In this document: piece by piece, positions 54,095 to 63,212 of the stretch
How positions within the stretch are numbered: position 1 is the stretch's first letter
Layout of the letters: every line of letters starts with the position of its first letter
Assembly: GCF_003668575.1 (NCBI RefSeq)
Contig: NZ_RCVZ01000003.1
Span: 8,430-72,429, forward strand
Source: Falsibacillus albus
Lineage (GTDB): Bacteria > Bacillota > Bacilli > Bacillales > DSM-25281
Reading direction: 5' to 3'
DNA length: 64,000 bases
Made by a program: the position numbers and the translations under genes
Notes under the pieces: generated by a model
Database searches by the model: none
The model's input: only the letters and a program-made list of their open reading frames with translations
Told to the model about the DNA's origin: nothing

Positions 54095-54120
54095 ATAAAA
54101 AGGCCCCAATAAGGGACCTT
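54095..54120 (-). terminator. Terminator of lysW
   Basis: AAGGTCCC, ttatt, GGGGCCTTTTT read on the minus strand, with one mismatch. Confidence 0.75.
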
Positions 54121-54123
54121 GTT

Positions 54124-55686
54124 TCATGCAGTTTTCTTGGAAAGCTTTCCAACTGTAAACACAAAAATAATTAACAGGACCAAGACGGTTCCTAGCGCTA
54201 AAATTGTGCTTCCAGTAAATCCTATGATAATGTAGCCGACTGCTGCAATGGCAGCAGCTGTCAATGCATACGGAAGCTGGGTCATCACATGGTCAATATG
54301 ATTGCTGCCTGCTCCAGTAGAGGACAAAATGGTTGTATCGGAAATTGGTGAACAATGATCCCCAAAGACGGACCCGGCCAACACAGCCGCCATTGCTGGC
54401 AAGATCATGCTGATATCGGTCGAAGCCGTGATATCCCCCGCGATCGGCAATAAAATTCCAAATGATCCCCAAGAAGTCCCGGTTGAAAAAGCCATGATGC
54501 CTGCTACCACGAATAGGATGAAAGGCAGCAAAGAAACATTCAAATTTGATTGTTGAACGATTTCAGCCAAAAAGGCCCCAGTTTGCAGCTGATCGATTAA
54601 TGAAACGATCGCCCAAGCAAAAATCAATATATATACCGCAGGAAGCATGGATTTGATCCCTTCCCACACACCTGTGAAAAATACCTTCCCGTCAATCGCC
54701 TTTAACATTGCACTTTGTCTGAAGAACAAGATGACAGCAACAGCCAACCCAATCAGGCCGCCGTATACAAGGGACTTGGAGACATCCGTATTTTCAAAGA
54801 TGTTGAAAAGGGTGGCAGATCCTTCCGCTGCCTGTGCACCGGTCCAGAGCATCGCAGCAACTGTCCCGAATACCAAACCGACGATCGGCCAGATTAGATC
54901 CCCGACAGTACCTTTCTCGCTGACAGGAAGTTCTTCTTTCAGTTCACCTGGTGCCGTCTTGGTTGGATCGAATACTTCACCTGTTCTCATTGCATGGTCT
55001 TCGTGCTTTTTCATACTTCCGAAATCGAACCCTTTGACTGCTACAATAAACACAAGCGCCAAGGCACTCCATACATACAAATTCATTGGAATGATTCTTA
55101 AAAAGGCTGAAAATGCTGAATATTCCTTTACACCGTGTGCAGTCAAAATAGTCCCGATCAAGCCAATGATATATGCTCCCCAGCTTGAAATCGGTGATAC
55201 TACGCAGACTGGCGCAGATGTCGAATCGATAATATAGGCAAGCTTGGCCCTTGAGACACGCTGTCTATCTGTAATTGGCCTTGATACTTGGCCGACTGCC
55301 AATGCATTGAAATAATCGTCGATAAAAATGATAATGCCAAGAATAGCCGCTAATACTTGTGCTCCGGCCCGTGTCTTGACTCTTTTCATCGCCCAGTCCC
55401 CAAATGCGCGGCTGCCTCCTGAAATATTAATGAATGCCGTAATGATTCCCAGCAATAATAGAAAAATAAGTATGAATACGTTCCAAGTGTTCAATTCACC
55501 ATCTGCGACAAAAATATCTTTTATTGACTGCCAAATGAAATTCAGGGATTTCCCTACGTGAAACTCCCCTAGAATGAATCCTGCAGCGATGATGCCTGCT
55601 CCAAGCGAAAGCAGCACCCTCCTTGTTGCGATGACCATGATAATGGCCAATAATGGCGGTACCAGCGAGTAAATCGTGTTTTCCAT
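54124..55686 (-). CDS. lysW: NhaC-family transporter, predicted lysine importer LysW
   Basis: 520 residues, about 12-13 helices. NhaC-type motifs: IIFIDDYFNALAVG, DSTSAPVCVVSPISSWGAYI, FSTGTSWGSFGILLPIAGDI, FGDHCSPISDTTILSSTGAGSNHIDHVMTQLPYAL. By sequence alone it would be called a Na+/H+ antiporter, but its leader holds a lysine riboswitch. NhaC relatives under L-box control (LysW) are established lysine-transporter candidates. ATG behind GAGGAG. Confidence 0.85.
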   Translation of the reverse strand: MENTIYSLVPPLLAIIMVIATRRVLLSLGAGIIAAGFILGEFHVGKSLNFIWQSIKDIFVADGELNTWNVFILIFLLLLGIITAFINISGGSRAFGDWAMKRVKTRAGAQVLAAILGIIIFIDDYFNALAVGQVSRPITDRQRVSRAKLAYIIDSTSAPVCVVSPISSWGAYIIGLIGTILTAHGVKEYSAFSAFLRIIPMNLYVWSALALVFIVAVKGFDFGSMKKHEDHAMRTGEVFDPTKTAPGELKEELPVSEKGTVGDLIWPIVGLVFGTVAAMLWTGAQAAEGSATLFNIFENTDVSKSLVYGGLIGLAVAVILFFRQSAMLKAIDGKVFFTGVWEGIKSMLPAVYILIFAWAIVSLIDQLQTGAFLAEIVQQSNLNVSLLPFILFVVAGIMAFSTGTSWGSFGILLPIAGDITASTDISMILPAMAAVLAGSVFGDHCSPISDTTILSSTGAGSNHIDHVMTQLPYALTAAAIAAVGYIIIGFTGSTILALGTVLVLLIIFVFTVGKLSKKTA

Positions 55687-55741
55687 TTTGTCTTTCTCCT
55701 CTCATGTTGACAAGGGGATACGTGACATGACAGAGCGCAAT

Positions 55742-55780
55742 AAAAAAAAGGCAACGATAGAGAACTATCATTACCCTTTG
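55742..55780 (-). terminator. Riboswitch-controlled terminator of lysW
   Basis: AAAGGGTAATGATAG, ttct, CTATCGTTGCCTTT on the minus strand, then a long T-run. CATTAC just upstream can pair with GTAATG instead, offering an alternative fold. Confidence 0.85.
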
Positions 55781-55808
55781 TAATGTCGCAGTTTCTCCAT
55801 CACGATCT

Positions 55809-55998
55809 GTAGCTCCCCATTATGAGGATTGGCCCGGTGCCAACTGTTTTTCCCCATAATGACAGTGCTGCCCTTATTAAAGGCAACCCCAGTAAAAACA
55901 ATGTCGACTCATTGATTTTACTTCGGCAAAATTCCCTTTCTGCTGCTTTCACTGTTGTCATCCTCAAGACAGCATACTCTTGAACCCTGCACCTCTAC
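55809..55998 (-). ncRNA. Lysine riboswitch (L-box) aptamer
   Basis: Minus strand shows the L-box landmarks in order: GTAGAGGTGCAGG, TTCAAGAGTATG, CAGTGAAAGCAGCAGAAAGGGAA, TTTGCCGAAG, TACTGGGGTTGCC, CACTGTCATTAT, and GGGGAGCTAC. GTAG (55998-55995) and CTAC (55812-55809) close the P1 stem. Lysine binding should favour the terminator at 55742 and switch off lysW. Aligned from memory of the B. subtilis lysC leader. Confidence 0.88.
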
Positions 55999-56040
55999 CC
56001 CATCGGATTTTGATAAGGTTAATATTAAAATGTCCATATA

Positions 56041-56069
56041 AATATATCAGCATATTCATTGTTTGACAA
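56041..56069 (-). promoter_or_regulatory. Sigma-A promoter of lysW leader
   Basis: Minus strand TTGTCA (56069-56064), 17 nt, TATATT (56046-56041), about 40 nt upstream of the aptamer. Confidence 0.65.
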
Positions 56070-56135
56070 GGATTTTTCTTAAGGTTTTTTGTGGAATGGT
56101 TTTGTAAAAGCATAGGTCATAAAGGCCATGCTCAA

Positions 56136-56173
56136 TAAAAAATCCCCTTTTTTATTGAAAAAGGGGATTTTTT
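56136..56173. terminator. Strong hairpin between lysW leader and HD-GYP gene
   Basis: AAAAATCCCCTTTTT, attga, AAAAAGGGGATTTTTT. It probably ends the HD-GYP transcript beyond the repeat copy and shields the lysW promoter. Confidence 0.8.
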
Positions 56174-56189
56174 GGTGTTTATTTATGGA

Positions 56190-56333
56190 TCTTTTCGTAA
56201 AGTTTGTTGTTCCGCTGCAGGATGCTCGCTTTCCGAGGGATCTCGCACTTTCCGCTCCACTCAACTTCATATGATAAGTTATTTTAAAGAAAAACTGTTA
56301 AAAACAAAATTATTTGAGAAAAGAGCCTTATTT
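56190..56333. repeat. Copy of the interspersed repeat with outer flanks
   Basis: Outer left CTTTTCGTAAAGTTTGTTG, core TTCCGCTGCAGGATGCTCGCTTTCCGAGG and TCTCGCACTTTCCGCTCC-ACTCAAC, outer right CATATGATAAGTTATT...TTTGAGAAAAGAGCCTTA. The whole of the 640-nt lysW/HD-GYP gap is thus accounted for. Confidence 0.75.
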
Positions 56334-57434
56334 ATAGACTGGATCTTTAAGATCGACTTCACAGTCCTGGATTACAAGGTCAAGGTTGACCTTCAAATCA
56401 ACTTCATATGGCTTTGTTAGTTGAGAACCTTCTTCCTCGATGATCCGGACAATCGGCCTTTCAGTAAGACCGGCATTTTGGGAAGCAACGATTCCTTTCC
56501 TGCCATCGTTCAGGACCACTGTCATTCCGGTCGGATAGATAGCTACAGATCTTCTGAATGCATCCACCACCGCTGTATCATAAAGTGTGCCCGCCCCTGC
56601 ATAAAGCACCTCAAGTCCTTCATGAGGGAGCATCGCACCTCGATACACCCGATTTGATGTTACCGCGTCGAAAACGTCTGCAACAGCAATGATTTTAGCA
56701 TATTCATGCATATCATTGCCCTTGATGCCCCTTGGGTATCCAGATCCATCGAGTCGTTCATGATGCTGAAATGCACAATGGGCCACAATCAACGGAACCG
56801 TATGGAGCTGTCTTAATATATCAAATCCGAAGTCCGCATGTTTTTTGACCTTTTCAAACTCAAATTCCGTCAGTTTACCTGGCTTCAATAATATTTCTTC
56901 CGGTATCATCATCTTTCCAACATCATGAAGGATCGCACCTAGTCCAAGCGTTTCAAGCTTCTGCTGTGTAAGGCCAAGTTCCATTCCAACTGCCAGTGTA
57001 TAGAGTGTCACATTAAAGGAGTGATGAAAGATATAAGAATCATATGTAAATACATCGGTTAAAATGGTCAATAGATCTTTATTGTTTTTGATTTCTTCCA
57101 ATAAATTTGAAATTATGTCTTTAAACAGCCTGGAGTTTTTATCAAGCAGGAAACTCTTTTCGGAAAGACTCTGGCTTTTAAGTCCATAAAACGTCGATTC
57201 TACTGTTTGAATCGCTTTTTGACGCAACTCTAATGAAACAGAATCTTTCACTTCGATTCCATTTGACAGCGGATCTTCTATGTATACATATTTTACGTCC
57301 AATTCCATTAGTCGATTAATCAATCCTGCTTTTAATTCGACATTTTCATGCAGCAGTACTTGTCCCTTTTGATTATAAACGGCACTCGCCAATATCATCC
57401 CAGGATTTAGTGACCTCGTTGAAATGAGTCTCAT
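56328..57434 (-). CDS. HD-GYP domain protein, probable cyclic-di-GMP phosphodiesterase
   Basis: 368 residues. HD-GYP domain about 125-305: FHHSFNVTLYTLA, AILHDVGKMMIP, KKHADFGFDILR, HHERLDGSGYPRG, IIAVADVFDAVTSNRVYR. Catalytic HD and GYP motifs are intact. The N-terminal 110 residues (MRLISTRSLNPGMILASAVYN) are the DUF3391-like region common before HD-GYP. No membrane helices. It degrades c-di-GMP if active. Not part of the B. subtilis yun order. ATG after AGGAG. Confidence 0.9.
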   Translation of the reverse strand: MRLISTRSLNPGMILASAVYNQKGQVLLHENVELKAGLINRLMELDVKYVYIEDPLSNGIEVKDSVSLELRQKAIQTVESTFYGLKSQSLSEKSFLLDKNSRLFKDIISNLLEEIKNNKDLLTILTDVFTYDSYIFHHSFNVTLYTLAVGMELGLTQQKLETLGLGAILHDVGKMMIPEEILLKPGKLTEFEFEKVKKHADFGFDILRQLHTVPLIVAHCAFQHHERLDGSGYPRGIKGNDMHEYAKIIAVADVFDAVTSNRVYRGAMLPHEGLEVLYAGAGTLYDTAVVDAFRRSVAIYPTGMTVVLNDGRKGIVASQNAGLTERPIVRIIEEEGSQLTKPYEVDLKVNLDLVIQDCEVDLKDPVYK

Positions 57435-57499
57435 AAGATTCTCCTAATCCACATAATATGTAAATGTTTCTTATTTCGACATTTTTTTCTAGTACTACC

Positions 57500-57527
57500 A
57501 TTATAAAAAATATCTCGTTTTTTGCAA
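57500..57527 (-). promoter_or_regulatory. Sigma-A promoter of HD-GYP gene
   Basis: Minus strand TTGCAA (57527-57522), 16 nt, TATAAT (57505-57500); leader about 60 nt. Confidence 0.65.
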
Positions 57528-57593
57528 GATGTAAATGGACTAAATTTTCTAAAACTTCTAGGAGCACTTTTCTTTTCCAGCAACCTTTGCGGT

Positions 57594-57735
57594 TTTGAGC
57601 TGCAGGATGCCCGCTTTCCAAACTGCGGTCAGGTGAACCTCATCGCTGCGTTGCGGGGGCTCATCTGACCGGCTGCTCCCTTCGGTACCACGCATCTTCC
57701 GCTCCATTCAAATCATATAATGAATTGTTTAGAAA
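57594..57735. repeat. Copy of the interspersed repeat
   Basis: GAGCTGCAGGATGCCCGCTTTCC, a central hairpin GGTCAGGTGA ... TCATCTGACC, CACGCATCTTCCGCTCCATTCAAATCATATAATGA. Ends have decayed. With the HD-GYP promoter it fills the 308-nt gap. Confidence 0.7.
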
Positions 57736-57742
57736 ATACCTT

Positions 57743-58048
57743 TTATAACATCATGAGCAAAGCATCTCTTCCGATCGTTCCTTTGGTAATCCCCATCGCT
57801 TCAGCTTCGATCGTGACGGATTCCAGAGGGGCTTCCAGGAGCTGATCGATCGTCTTGACGCCTACTGCTCTTCCAGCAATGATCCTCCGGTCTTTCAATT
57901 TTTCATTCAGCAATCCTACATCAAGTGCTCCGCACATGATGTATCCTCGCTCACTTGATACGACAAGCAAGGTTGTCTTAGGCAGTTCGACCGCTATGGC
58001 TAAAAATGTGAAGCCCTCAATTTCTACAGGAGTTAAGGATACCATCAT
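57743..58048 (-). CDS. yunC: YunC (DUF1805)
   Basis: 101 residues, the length of B. subtilis YunC: GYIMCGALDVGLLNEKLKDRRIIAGRAVGVKTIDQLLEAPLESVT spread over the centre. Small soluble protein of unknown role; homologues occur widely in bacteria and archaea. ATG 7 nt from AAAGGAG. Confidence 0.93.
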   Translation of the reverse strand: MMVSLTPVEIEGFTFLAIAVELPKTTLLVVSSERGYIMCGALDVGLLNEKLKDRRIIAGRAVGVKTIDQLLEAPLESVTIEAEAMGITKGTIGRDALLMML

Positions 58049-58100
58049 TCATCTGCTCCTTTCATAATCATTAGTATGAATGGAGCAGGGAGAATGTGCC

Positions 58101-59459
58101 TTACCTCTTCTGTTTCTTTAGTTCATACTCAAGTATATCCCTTAGAAATTCGGGAAGTAAATACTGTTTTTCTGCAGCATCATAAATCTTCGGAAAGAAC
58201 CGTCCAAACGTAAACATATCAACTGTAGCCAAATGATATGTCTCCCCTTCATTGAATATTTGTCCGTTTATATGGGTGATTTCCCGACTTTCATCGAAGG
58301 TTATCCCGGAATAGTGGAAAATCCCCATCTGTTTCCCCCTAAAGCCAAGGCCCTTTACGGTTGTTTCAGCAAGTTCTGTAGAAAAGGACTGTTGAATGAC
58401 CTCTTTCAAATCACTGCCTGTCAAAGTTATGATGCATGGATTAATAGGATGCGGCAGAGTTTCCAGCAAATTGTACTTGGTCACGATTCCTTCCTCTAAG
58501 CCTTTCAAAACGAGGCCAGCATTGAGGAATGCGCAATCTGCTTTACACCATTCATGCAGGGCATTACAAAGGAGCTGCGGTAATGGTGAAAATTGAAACC
58601 AGTCAGCACCAATGACACTATCCAATACCGTGACTGGTTCTTGGAGCAAATGTTTGCCCCTCTCCCAAAATGGGTTTTGGTCTTGTAATTGGTTCCATTC
58701 TTTTTCTTCAAATAATCGCGCTTTTTTATTGGAAATTTCTTTAGAACGTAGATTCACTTCTATGTTCACATACCCAATATATTGACCGTATTTTCCTGCT
58801 GCACCCAATAATGATTGGTTGACCATTTTTCCATCTTGAAGCACATGATGGGTGTGCGCCCCAAGGATGATATCAATCTCCTTGAACTCCTCCGCCATTT
58901 TCTCATCATGATGGATACCCAAATGCGAAAGGACAATGATTATATCTGAATGCTTTTTCAATTCTTTAATTTGATCTCGCAAAACCTCAAAAGGTTCTTG
59001 CAAATCCCAGCCAAGTATCTCATAAATCTTATGAAAATAGGCGGTGACCCCGGTTACTCCGATTTTTGTGCCAGCTGCCGTTTCATATACTTTGTGCGGT
59101 ACAGCCCAATCTGGCCTTGTTCCATTTCGATAGAACAGATTGGCAAGGATTACGTCAAACGCCGCTTCCTCATATAATTGATCCAATTCGTCGAAAGGCA
59201 GCGTGATGCCTTCATTATTGCCGATCGTCGCTGCAGTATATTTTGCCTCATTGAGCAGATCGATATTGCCCTTGCCCATCGTCGCTTCCGTCAAAGGATG
59301 CCATCTGTCCGCAAAATCACCGATATCAAACAATAAAAAAGCTTCATTTTCATATTCATGCTTGCATCTTTTCTTACTTAAAAATTCCTTTATCCCACTC
59401 CAATTTTCCAGATGACTATGAATGTCATTGGTGTGATAAATATGTATTTTCTCCTTCAT
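58101..59459 (-). CDS. yunD: Metallophosphatase / 5'-nucleotidase-like protein YunD
   Basis: 452 residues (B. subtilis YunD 462). N-terminal calcineurin-like phosphoesterase: YHTNDIHSHLENW, DIGDFADRWHP, GNNEG, SHLGIHHDEK, GAHTHHVL supply both metal sites. C-terminal 5'-nucleotidase domain from about 270. No signal peptide, unlike secreted 5'-nucleotidases, so cytosolic. Head of the yunDEF run. Confidence 0.9.
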   Translation of the reverse strand: MKEKIHIYHTNDIHSHLENWSGIKEFLSKKRCKHEYENEAFLLFDIGDFADRWHPLTEATMGKGNIDLLNEAKYTAATIGNNEGITLPFDELDQLYEEAAFDVILANLFYRNGTRPDWAVPHKVYETAAGTKIGVTGVTAYFHKIYEILGWDLQEPFEVLRDQIKELKKHSDIIIVLSHLGIHHDEKMAEEFKEIDIILGAHTHHVLQDGKMVNQSLLGAAGKYGQYIGYVNIEVNLRSKEISNKKARLFEEKEWNQLQDQNPFWERGKHLLQEPVTVLDSVIGADWFQFSPLPQLLCNALHEWCKADCAFLNAGLVLKGLEEGIVTKYNLLETLPHPINPCIITLTGSDLKEVIQQSFSTELAETTVKGLGFRGKQMGIFHYSGITFDESREITHINGQIFNEGETYHLATVDMFTFGRFFPKIYDAAEKQYLLPEFLRDILEYELKKQKR

Positions 59460-59482
59460 AGCAGCACCTCATTGAATTCCAA

Positions 59483-60307
59483 TTATCCGCTTATGCCCTC
59501 ATATATTAATTTGACACCGACGATGATGATGACGACCCGCAAAATATTCACCAATGTTTTGGAAGGAAGCTTTGTATTTAAATAAACGCCTGCCTTCGCC
59601 CCAAACCATGCCCCAGGGATTAATACCCCTGCATAGAGCCAATCCACATTTCCTAAGGCAGCATGAACGCTCGAGCTCACAATGGATGATAAAAAAATGA
59701 TGAACATGGAGGTGGCTGTCGCAACATGGGCTGGAAACAGAAATAGCAAAATCATGGCAGGTACCATCAGAGAGCCACCGCCGATCCCAAATAACCCTGA
59801 ACAAAATCCTACGACAAAACTGATGAGAATCCCCAGAGCAGGGTGGTAGCCATATGTATATTCAATCCCCTGAGGGTCAATGAACGTCCGTTTACTGCTA
59901 TACTTTGGGGAATGTGAAATCGGCTTTAAATATTTTTTCACCATTAGGATGATCGCAACAATAATCATGAATATCCCAAAATAAATATTGAACTCTTCCA
60001 TCTTCAAACCCTTGTTCATCCAAGCACCAGCTATCCCGCCAGGTCCGCTTCCCAGGAAAAATAGCAAACCACTCTTGTAATCAATCGTTTTGTGCTTCAT
60101 ATATGAGAGGGTCGAAGACAGCCCTGTAAAGATCATCACAATGAGTGAGGTGCCGACAGCGAGCTGCGGTGTCATCTCTTGTCCCTGGGATGTAAACGCT
60201 CCAATATATAACAGACCGGGAACAATGATGATTCCCCCGCCAAGTCCAACCAATGACCCCAATGTACCTGCACACAAGCCTATTACCAATAATACTATCC
60301 ATTCCAT
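59483..60307 (-). CDS. yunE: TauE/SafE (TSUP) family membrane protein YunE
   Basis: 274 residues, about eight helices in two repeats, each with the family glycine pattern (LGSLVGLGGGIIIVPGLLY and GLFGIGGGSLMVPAMILLF). The family exports sulfite or organosulfur anions; substrate unknown here. Start 23 nt upstream of yunD end region is shared with a compact minus-strand cluster (yunF-yunE-yunD-yunC). Confidence 0.9.
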   Translation of the reverse strand: MEWIVLLVIGLCAGTLGSLVGLGGGIIIVPGLLYIGAFTSQGQEMTPQLAVGTSLIVMIFTGLSSTLSYMKHKTIDYKSGLLFFLGSGPGGIAGAWMNKGLKMEEFNIYFGIFMIIVAIILMVKKYLKPISHSPKYSSKRTFIDPQGIEYTYGYHPALGILISFVVGFCSGLFGIGGGSLMVPAMILLFLFPAHVATATSMFIIFLSSIVSSSVHAALGNVDWLYAGVLIPGAWFGAKAGVYLNTKLPSKTLVNILRVVIIIVGVKLIYEGISG

Positions 60308-60326
60308 AGTAGACTCCCCTATTGCA

Positions 60327-61172
60327 TTAAAATAAATCCAGCTGTCTCGGGGCTAGTCCTTCATAGTCCAATCCCATCATATCAATGAATTGTTTCGCGT
60401 TATCCGCTGCATCCCCGCCTGAGTTATTATTAAAGAGGACATAGATGTCACTGGACTGCCCCGAGAGCTTTTCGACATATGATTTTATTTGCCTCAACTC
60501 TTCTTCGTTGTATCGATATAAGTATCTTACTTCCCGCCAGTCACCACCGTTTGGTTTATTCCATCCATGTATATTCCTTCCGTGAAGCCTTAAGAGGGTT
60601 TTATCCCGATCGGTCGCTTGAAGAATGGCTGGAACAGATCCCTCCCCTGCCTGCGGTTCATCGCACACACTATGGATCCACCCTTCCTTCTGCATGAAGG
60701 AAATCGTTTTATCTAAGTATTCAGGACGAAACCAGGATTGATTCCTGAATTCAAGCGCTAGCGGCAGGTCTCCCATCTCTGCACGGCAATATCTTATATA
60801 ATCGACATTTTCCTTATTGCAGTCGAACCAAGGCGGGAACTGGAACAAAATCATGGCTAATTTGCCATGTTCCTTAAATGGTAGAATGGAGTCCCGAAAA
60901 GCGGAGAACATTTCTTCCCTGGTTGTAAAAGGGATTTCCCCTCTCTGATGCCCTGTCATTCCTTGATAGGCCTTCACTATAAATTGAAACGCTGAAGGCG
61001 TGTCCCTCACCCATTTCTTCACATTGGCCAATGGCTGGACAGCATAGAAGCTTGCATCCACTTCCACGATCGGAAAATGGCCTCCATACTCCTTTAATTT
61101 ATCTTTTTTTGAGCTTAAATGCGTGTAAAGGGAGTCATGATCCCCCCATCCTGTTACACCAACATAAATCAA
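60327..61172 (-). CDS. yunF: DUF72 family protein YunF
   Basis: 281 residues (B. subtilis YunF 282). TIM-barrel DUF72: YVGVTGWGDHDSLY, FPIVEVDASFYAVQP, MILFQFPPWF, LALEFRNQSWF, LLRLHGRN, YVLFNNNSGGDAADNAKQF. Function unknown. TTG at 61172 lies 6 nt from GAGGTGG. Head of the yunF-yunE-yunD-yunC cluster. Confidence 0.92.
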   Translation of the reverse strand: MIYVGVTGWGDHDSLYTHLSSKKDKLKEYGGHFPIVEVDASFYAVQPLANVKKWVRDTPSAFQFIVKAYQGMTGHQRGEIPFTTREEMFSAFRDSILPFKEHGKLAMILFQFPPWFDCNKENVDYIRYCRAEMGDLPLALEFRNQSWFRPEYLDKTISFMQKEGWIHSVCDEPQAGEGSVPAILQATDRDKTLLRLHGRNIHGWNKPNGGDWREVRYLYRYNEEELRQIKSYVEKLSGQSSDIYVLFNNNSGGDAADNAKQFIDMMGLDYEGLAPRQLDLF

Positions 61173-61302
61173 TGACAGCCACCTCGCAACTTATATGGAA
61201 TGTTTTCACGGACTTATCATGACTTTCTTTTCAAAAATGGTGAAGTTTTTTCTTAAGGCTCTTATCGTAAAGATTATTTCTATTAATTTAATGTTGAGGA
61301 TG

Positions 61303-61539
61303 GTTGATTTCCACTGCAGGACGCTCGCTTTCCGAGGGGCCTCGCACGAGGTCGTTCGATGTTGGCACAGGACAAGGAACACTTGTGCAGCGACACTTCG
61401 CACGAAGAAAAATGCTTGACATTCTTCGAGGACGTCCCGAACTTAATCGAACATCCGCCTTACCTCTCCTAGCTTCGCTGCGGGGTCTCACCCGGTCCGC
61501 CGATCCCTCCGGAGTCTCGCACCTTCCGCTCCAATCAAC
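61303..61539. repeat. Interspersed repeat, long copy B with inner module
   Basis: Perfect 7-bp inverted ends GTTGATT (61303-61309) and AATCAAC (61533-61539). Inner module 61351-61460 matches 4021-4131. Outer flanks: TTAAGGCTCTTATCG near 61252 and CTTTGAGAAGACAGCCTTA near 61581, themselves inverted (AAGGCT/AGCCTT). No gene lies in the 592-nt gap between yunF and sufB. Confidence 0.85.
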
Positions 61540-61710
61540 ATCATATGATGAGTTATTCTAAAAACAGTTAAAACGACAACCTTTGAGAAGACAGCCTTAA
61601 TAAAAGATGATAAGAACGTTGTTTGAGAAAAAAGCTTTCTTTAAAGCTTATTATATTTTATCACAATATTCTCAATTACCCCTGCATCTTAACCGCTGTC
61701 ATTGGAGGTC

Positions 61711-61749
61711 AAAAATAAAAACATGCACCGCGATATCAGCGGTGCATGT
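61711..61749 (-). terminator. Terminator of the suf operon
   Basis: ACATGCACCGC, gatatca, GCGGTGCATGT; on the minus strand followed by TTTTTATTTTT. Confidence 0.92.
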
Positions 61750-61764
61750 TCTAAATAAATATGA

Positions 61765-63162
61765 TTAACCGATGGAACCTTCCATTTCGAACTTGATCAA
61801 ACGGTTCATTTCAACGGCATATTCCATTGGCAGTTCCTTCGTGAATGGTTCAATGAAGCCCATTACGATCATTTCAGTTGCTTCTTCTTCCGAAACCCCA
61901 CGGCTCATTAGATAGAAAAGCTGCTCTTCTGAAACTTTGGAAACTTTCGCTTCGTGTTCCAATGAAATATTGTCATTCAAGATTTCATTATATGGAATTG
62001 TATCTGAAGTCGACTGATTATCCATGATGAGTGTATCACACTCGATATTGGAACGTGCTCCTTCAGCTTTGCGGCCAAAGTGTACGATTCCACGATATGT
62101 TACCTTCCCGCCCTGCTTCGAAATGGATTTCGAAACGATCGTTGAGGAAGTATTCGGCGCTAAATGGATCATTTTCGCACCAGCGTCTTGATGCTGGCCT
62201 TTTCCAGCCAATGCAATGGATAATGTCATACCGCGTGCTCCTTCACCTTTAAGGATGACGGCTGGGTATTTCATTGTCAGTTTCGAGCCGATGTTTCCAT
62301 CGATCCATTCCATTGTTGCATTCGCTTCACATACTGCACGCTTTGTCACCAGGTTGAACACGTTGTTCGCCCAGTTTTGAATAGTCGTATAACGGCAGTA
62401 AGCATCCTTCTTAATGATGATTTCAACAACTGCTGAGTGAAGGGAATTTGTCGTATAAACAGGAGCTGTACAGCCCTCTACATAGTGAACGTGTGCGCCT
62501 TCATCCACGATGATGAGCGTACGTTCGAATTGTCCCATATTCTCAGAGTTGATGCGGAAATATGCCTGCAGCGGAGTATCCACTTTAACACCAGGCGGAA
62601 CATAGATGAAAGATCCACCTGACCATACTGCGGAATTTAGGGCAGCAAATTTGTTATCTGTCGGTGGTATTACTTTCGCCCAATGCTCACGGAAAATATC
62701 TTCATTTTCCTTTAATGCCGTATCCGTGTCTTTGAATACGATCCCCAGCGATTCAAGATCTTCCTTCATGTTGTGGTAGACAACCTCGGATTCATATTGT
62801 GCAGAAACACCGGCAAGATATTTTTGTTCAGCCTCAGGAATGCCCAACTTATCAAACGTTTGTTTAATTTCTTCCGGCACTTCATCCCAAGAACGTTCTG
62901 AACGTTCGGAAGGCTTCACATAATAAGTGATTTCATCAAATTTTAAAGCAGAAAGGTCCCCGCCCCATTGCGGCATGGACATATTATAGAAATGCTCCAA
63001 TGATTTCAAACGGAAATCGAGCATCCATTTTGGCTCATCTTTCATTCGGGAGATTTCCTCGACAATTTCACGGGTCAATCCGCGTTTTGAACGGAAAACA
63101 GATACGTCTTTGTCGTGAAATCCATACTTGTAATCCCCGATTTCTGGCGCTTTCTTAGCCAT
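61765..63162 (-). CDS. sufB: Fe-S cluster assembly scaffold SufB
   Basis: 465 residues. SufB beta-helix core with [40 protein letters not shown] and [16 protein letters not shown]-type motifs. Part of the SufBCD complex on which new Fe-S clusters form. ATG after GGAGGAATGATTC. Last gene of sufCDSUB; terminator follows at 61711. Confidence 0.97.
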   Translation of the reverse strand: MAKKAPEIGDYKYGFHDKDVSVFRSKRGLTREIVEEISRMKDEPKWMLDFRLKSLEHFYNMSMPQWGGDLSALKFDEITYYVKPSERSERSWDEVPEEIKQTFDKLGIPEAEQKYLAGVSAQYESEVVYHNMKEDLESLGIVFKDTDTALKENEDIFREHWAKVIPPTDNKFAALNSAVWSGGSFIYVPPGVKVDTPLQAYFRINSENMGQFERTLIIVDEGAHVHYVEGCTAPVYTTNSLHSAVVEIIIKKDAYCRYTTIQNWANNVFNLVTKRAVCEANATMEWIDGNIGSKLTMKYPAVILKGEGARGMTLSIALAGKGQHQDAGAKMIHLAPNTSSTIVSKSISKQGGKVTYRGIVHFGRKAEGARSNIECDTLIMDNQSTSDTIPYNEILNDNISLEHEAKVSKVSEEQLFYLMSRGVSEEEATEMIVMGFIEPFTKELPMEYAVEMNRLIKFEMEGSIG

Positions 63163-63212
63163 GAATCATTCCTCCATTCAAGAGTATATTTATCTTTTTC
63201 CTAGATGTTCCT

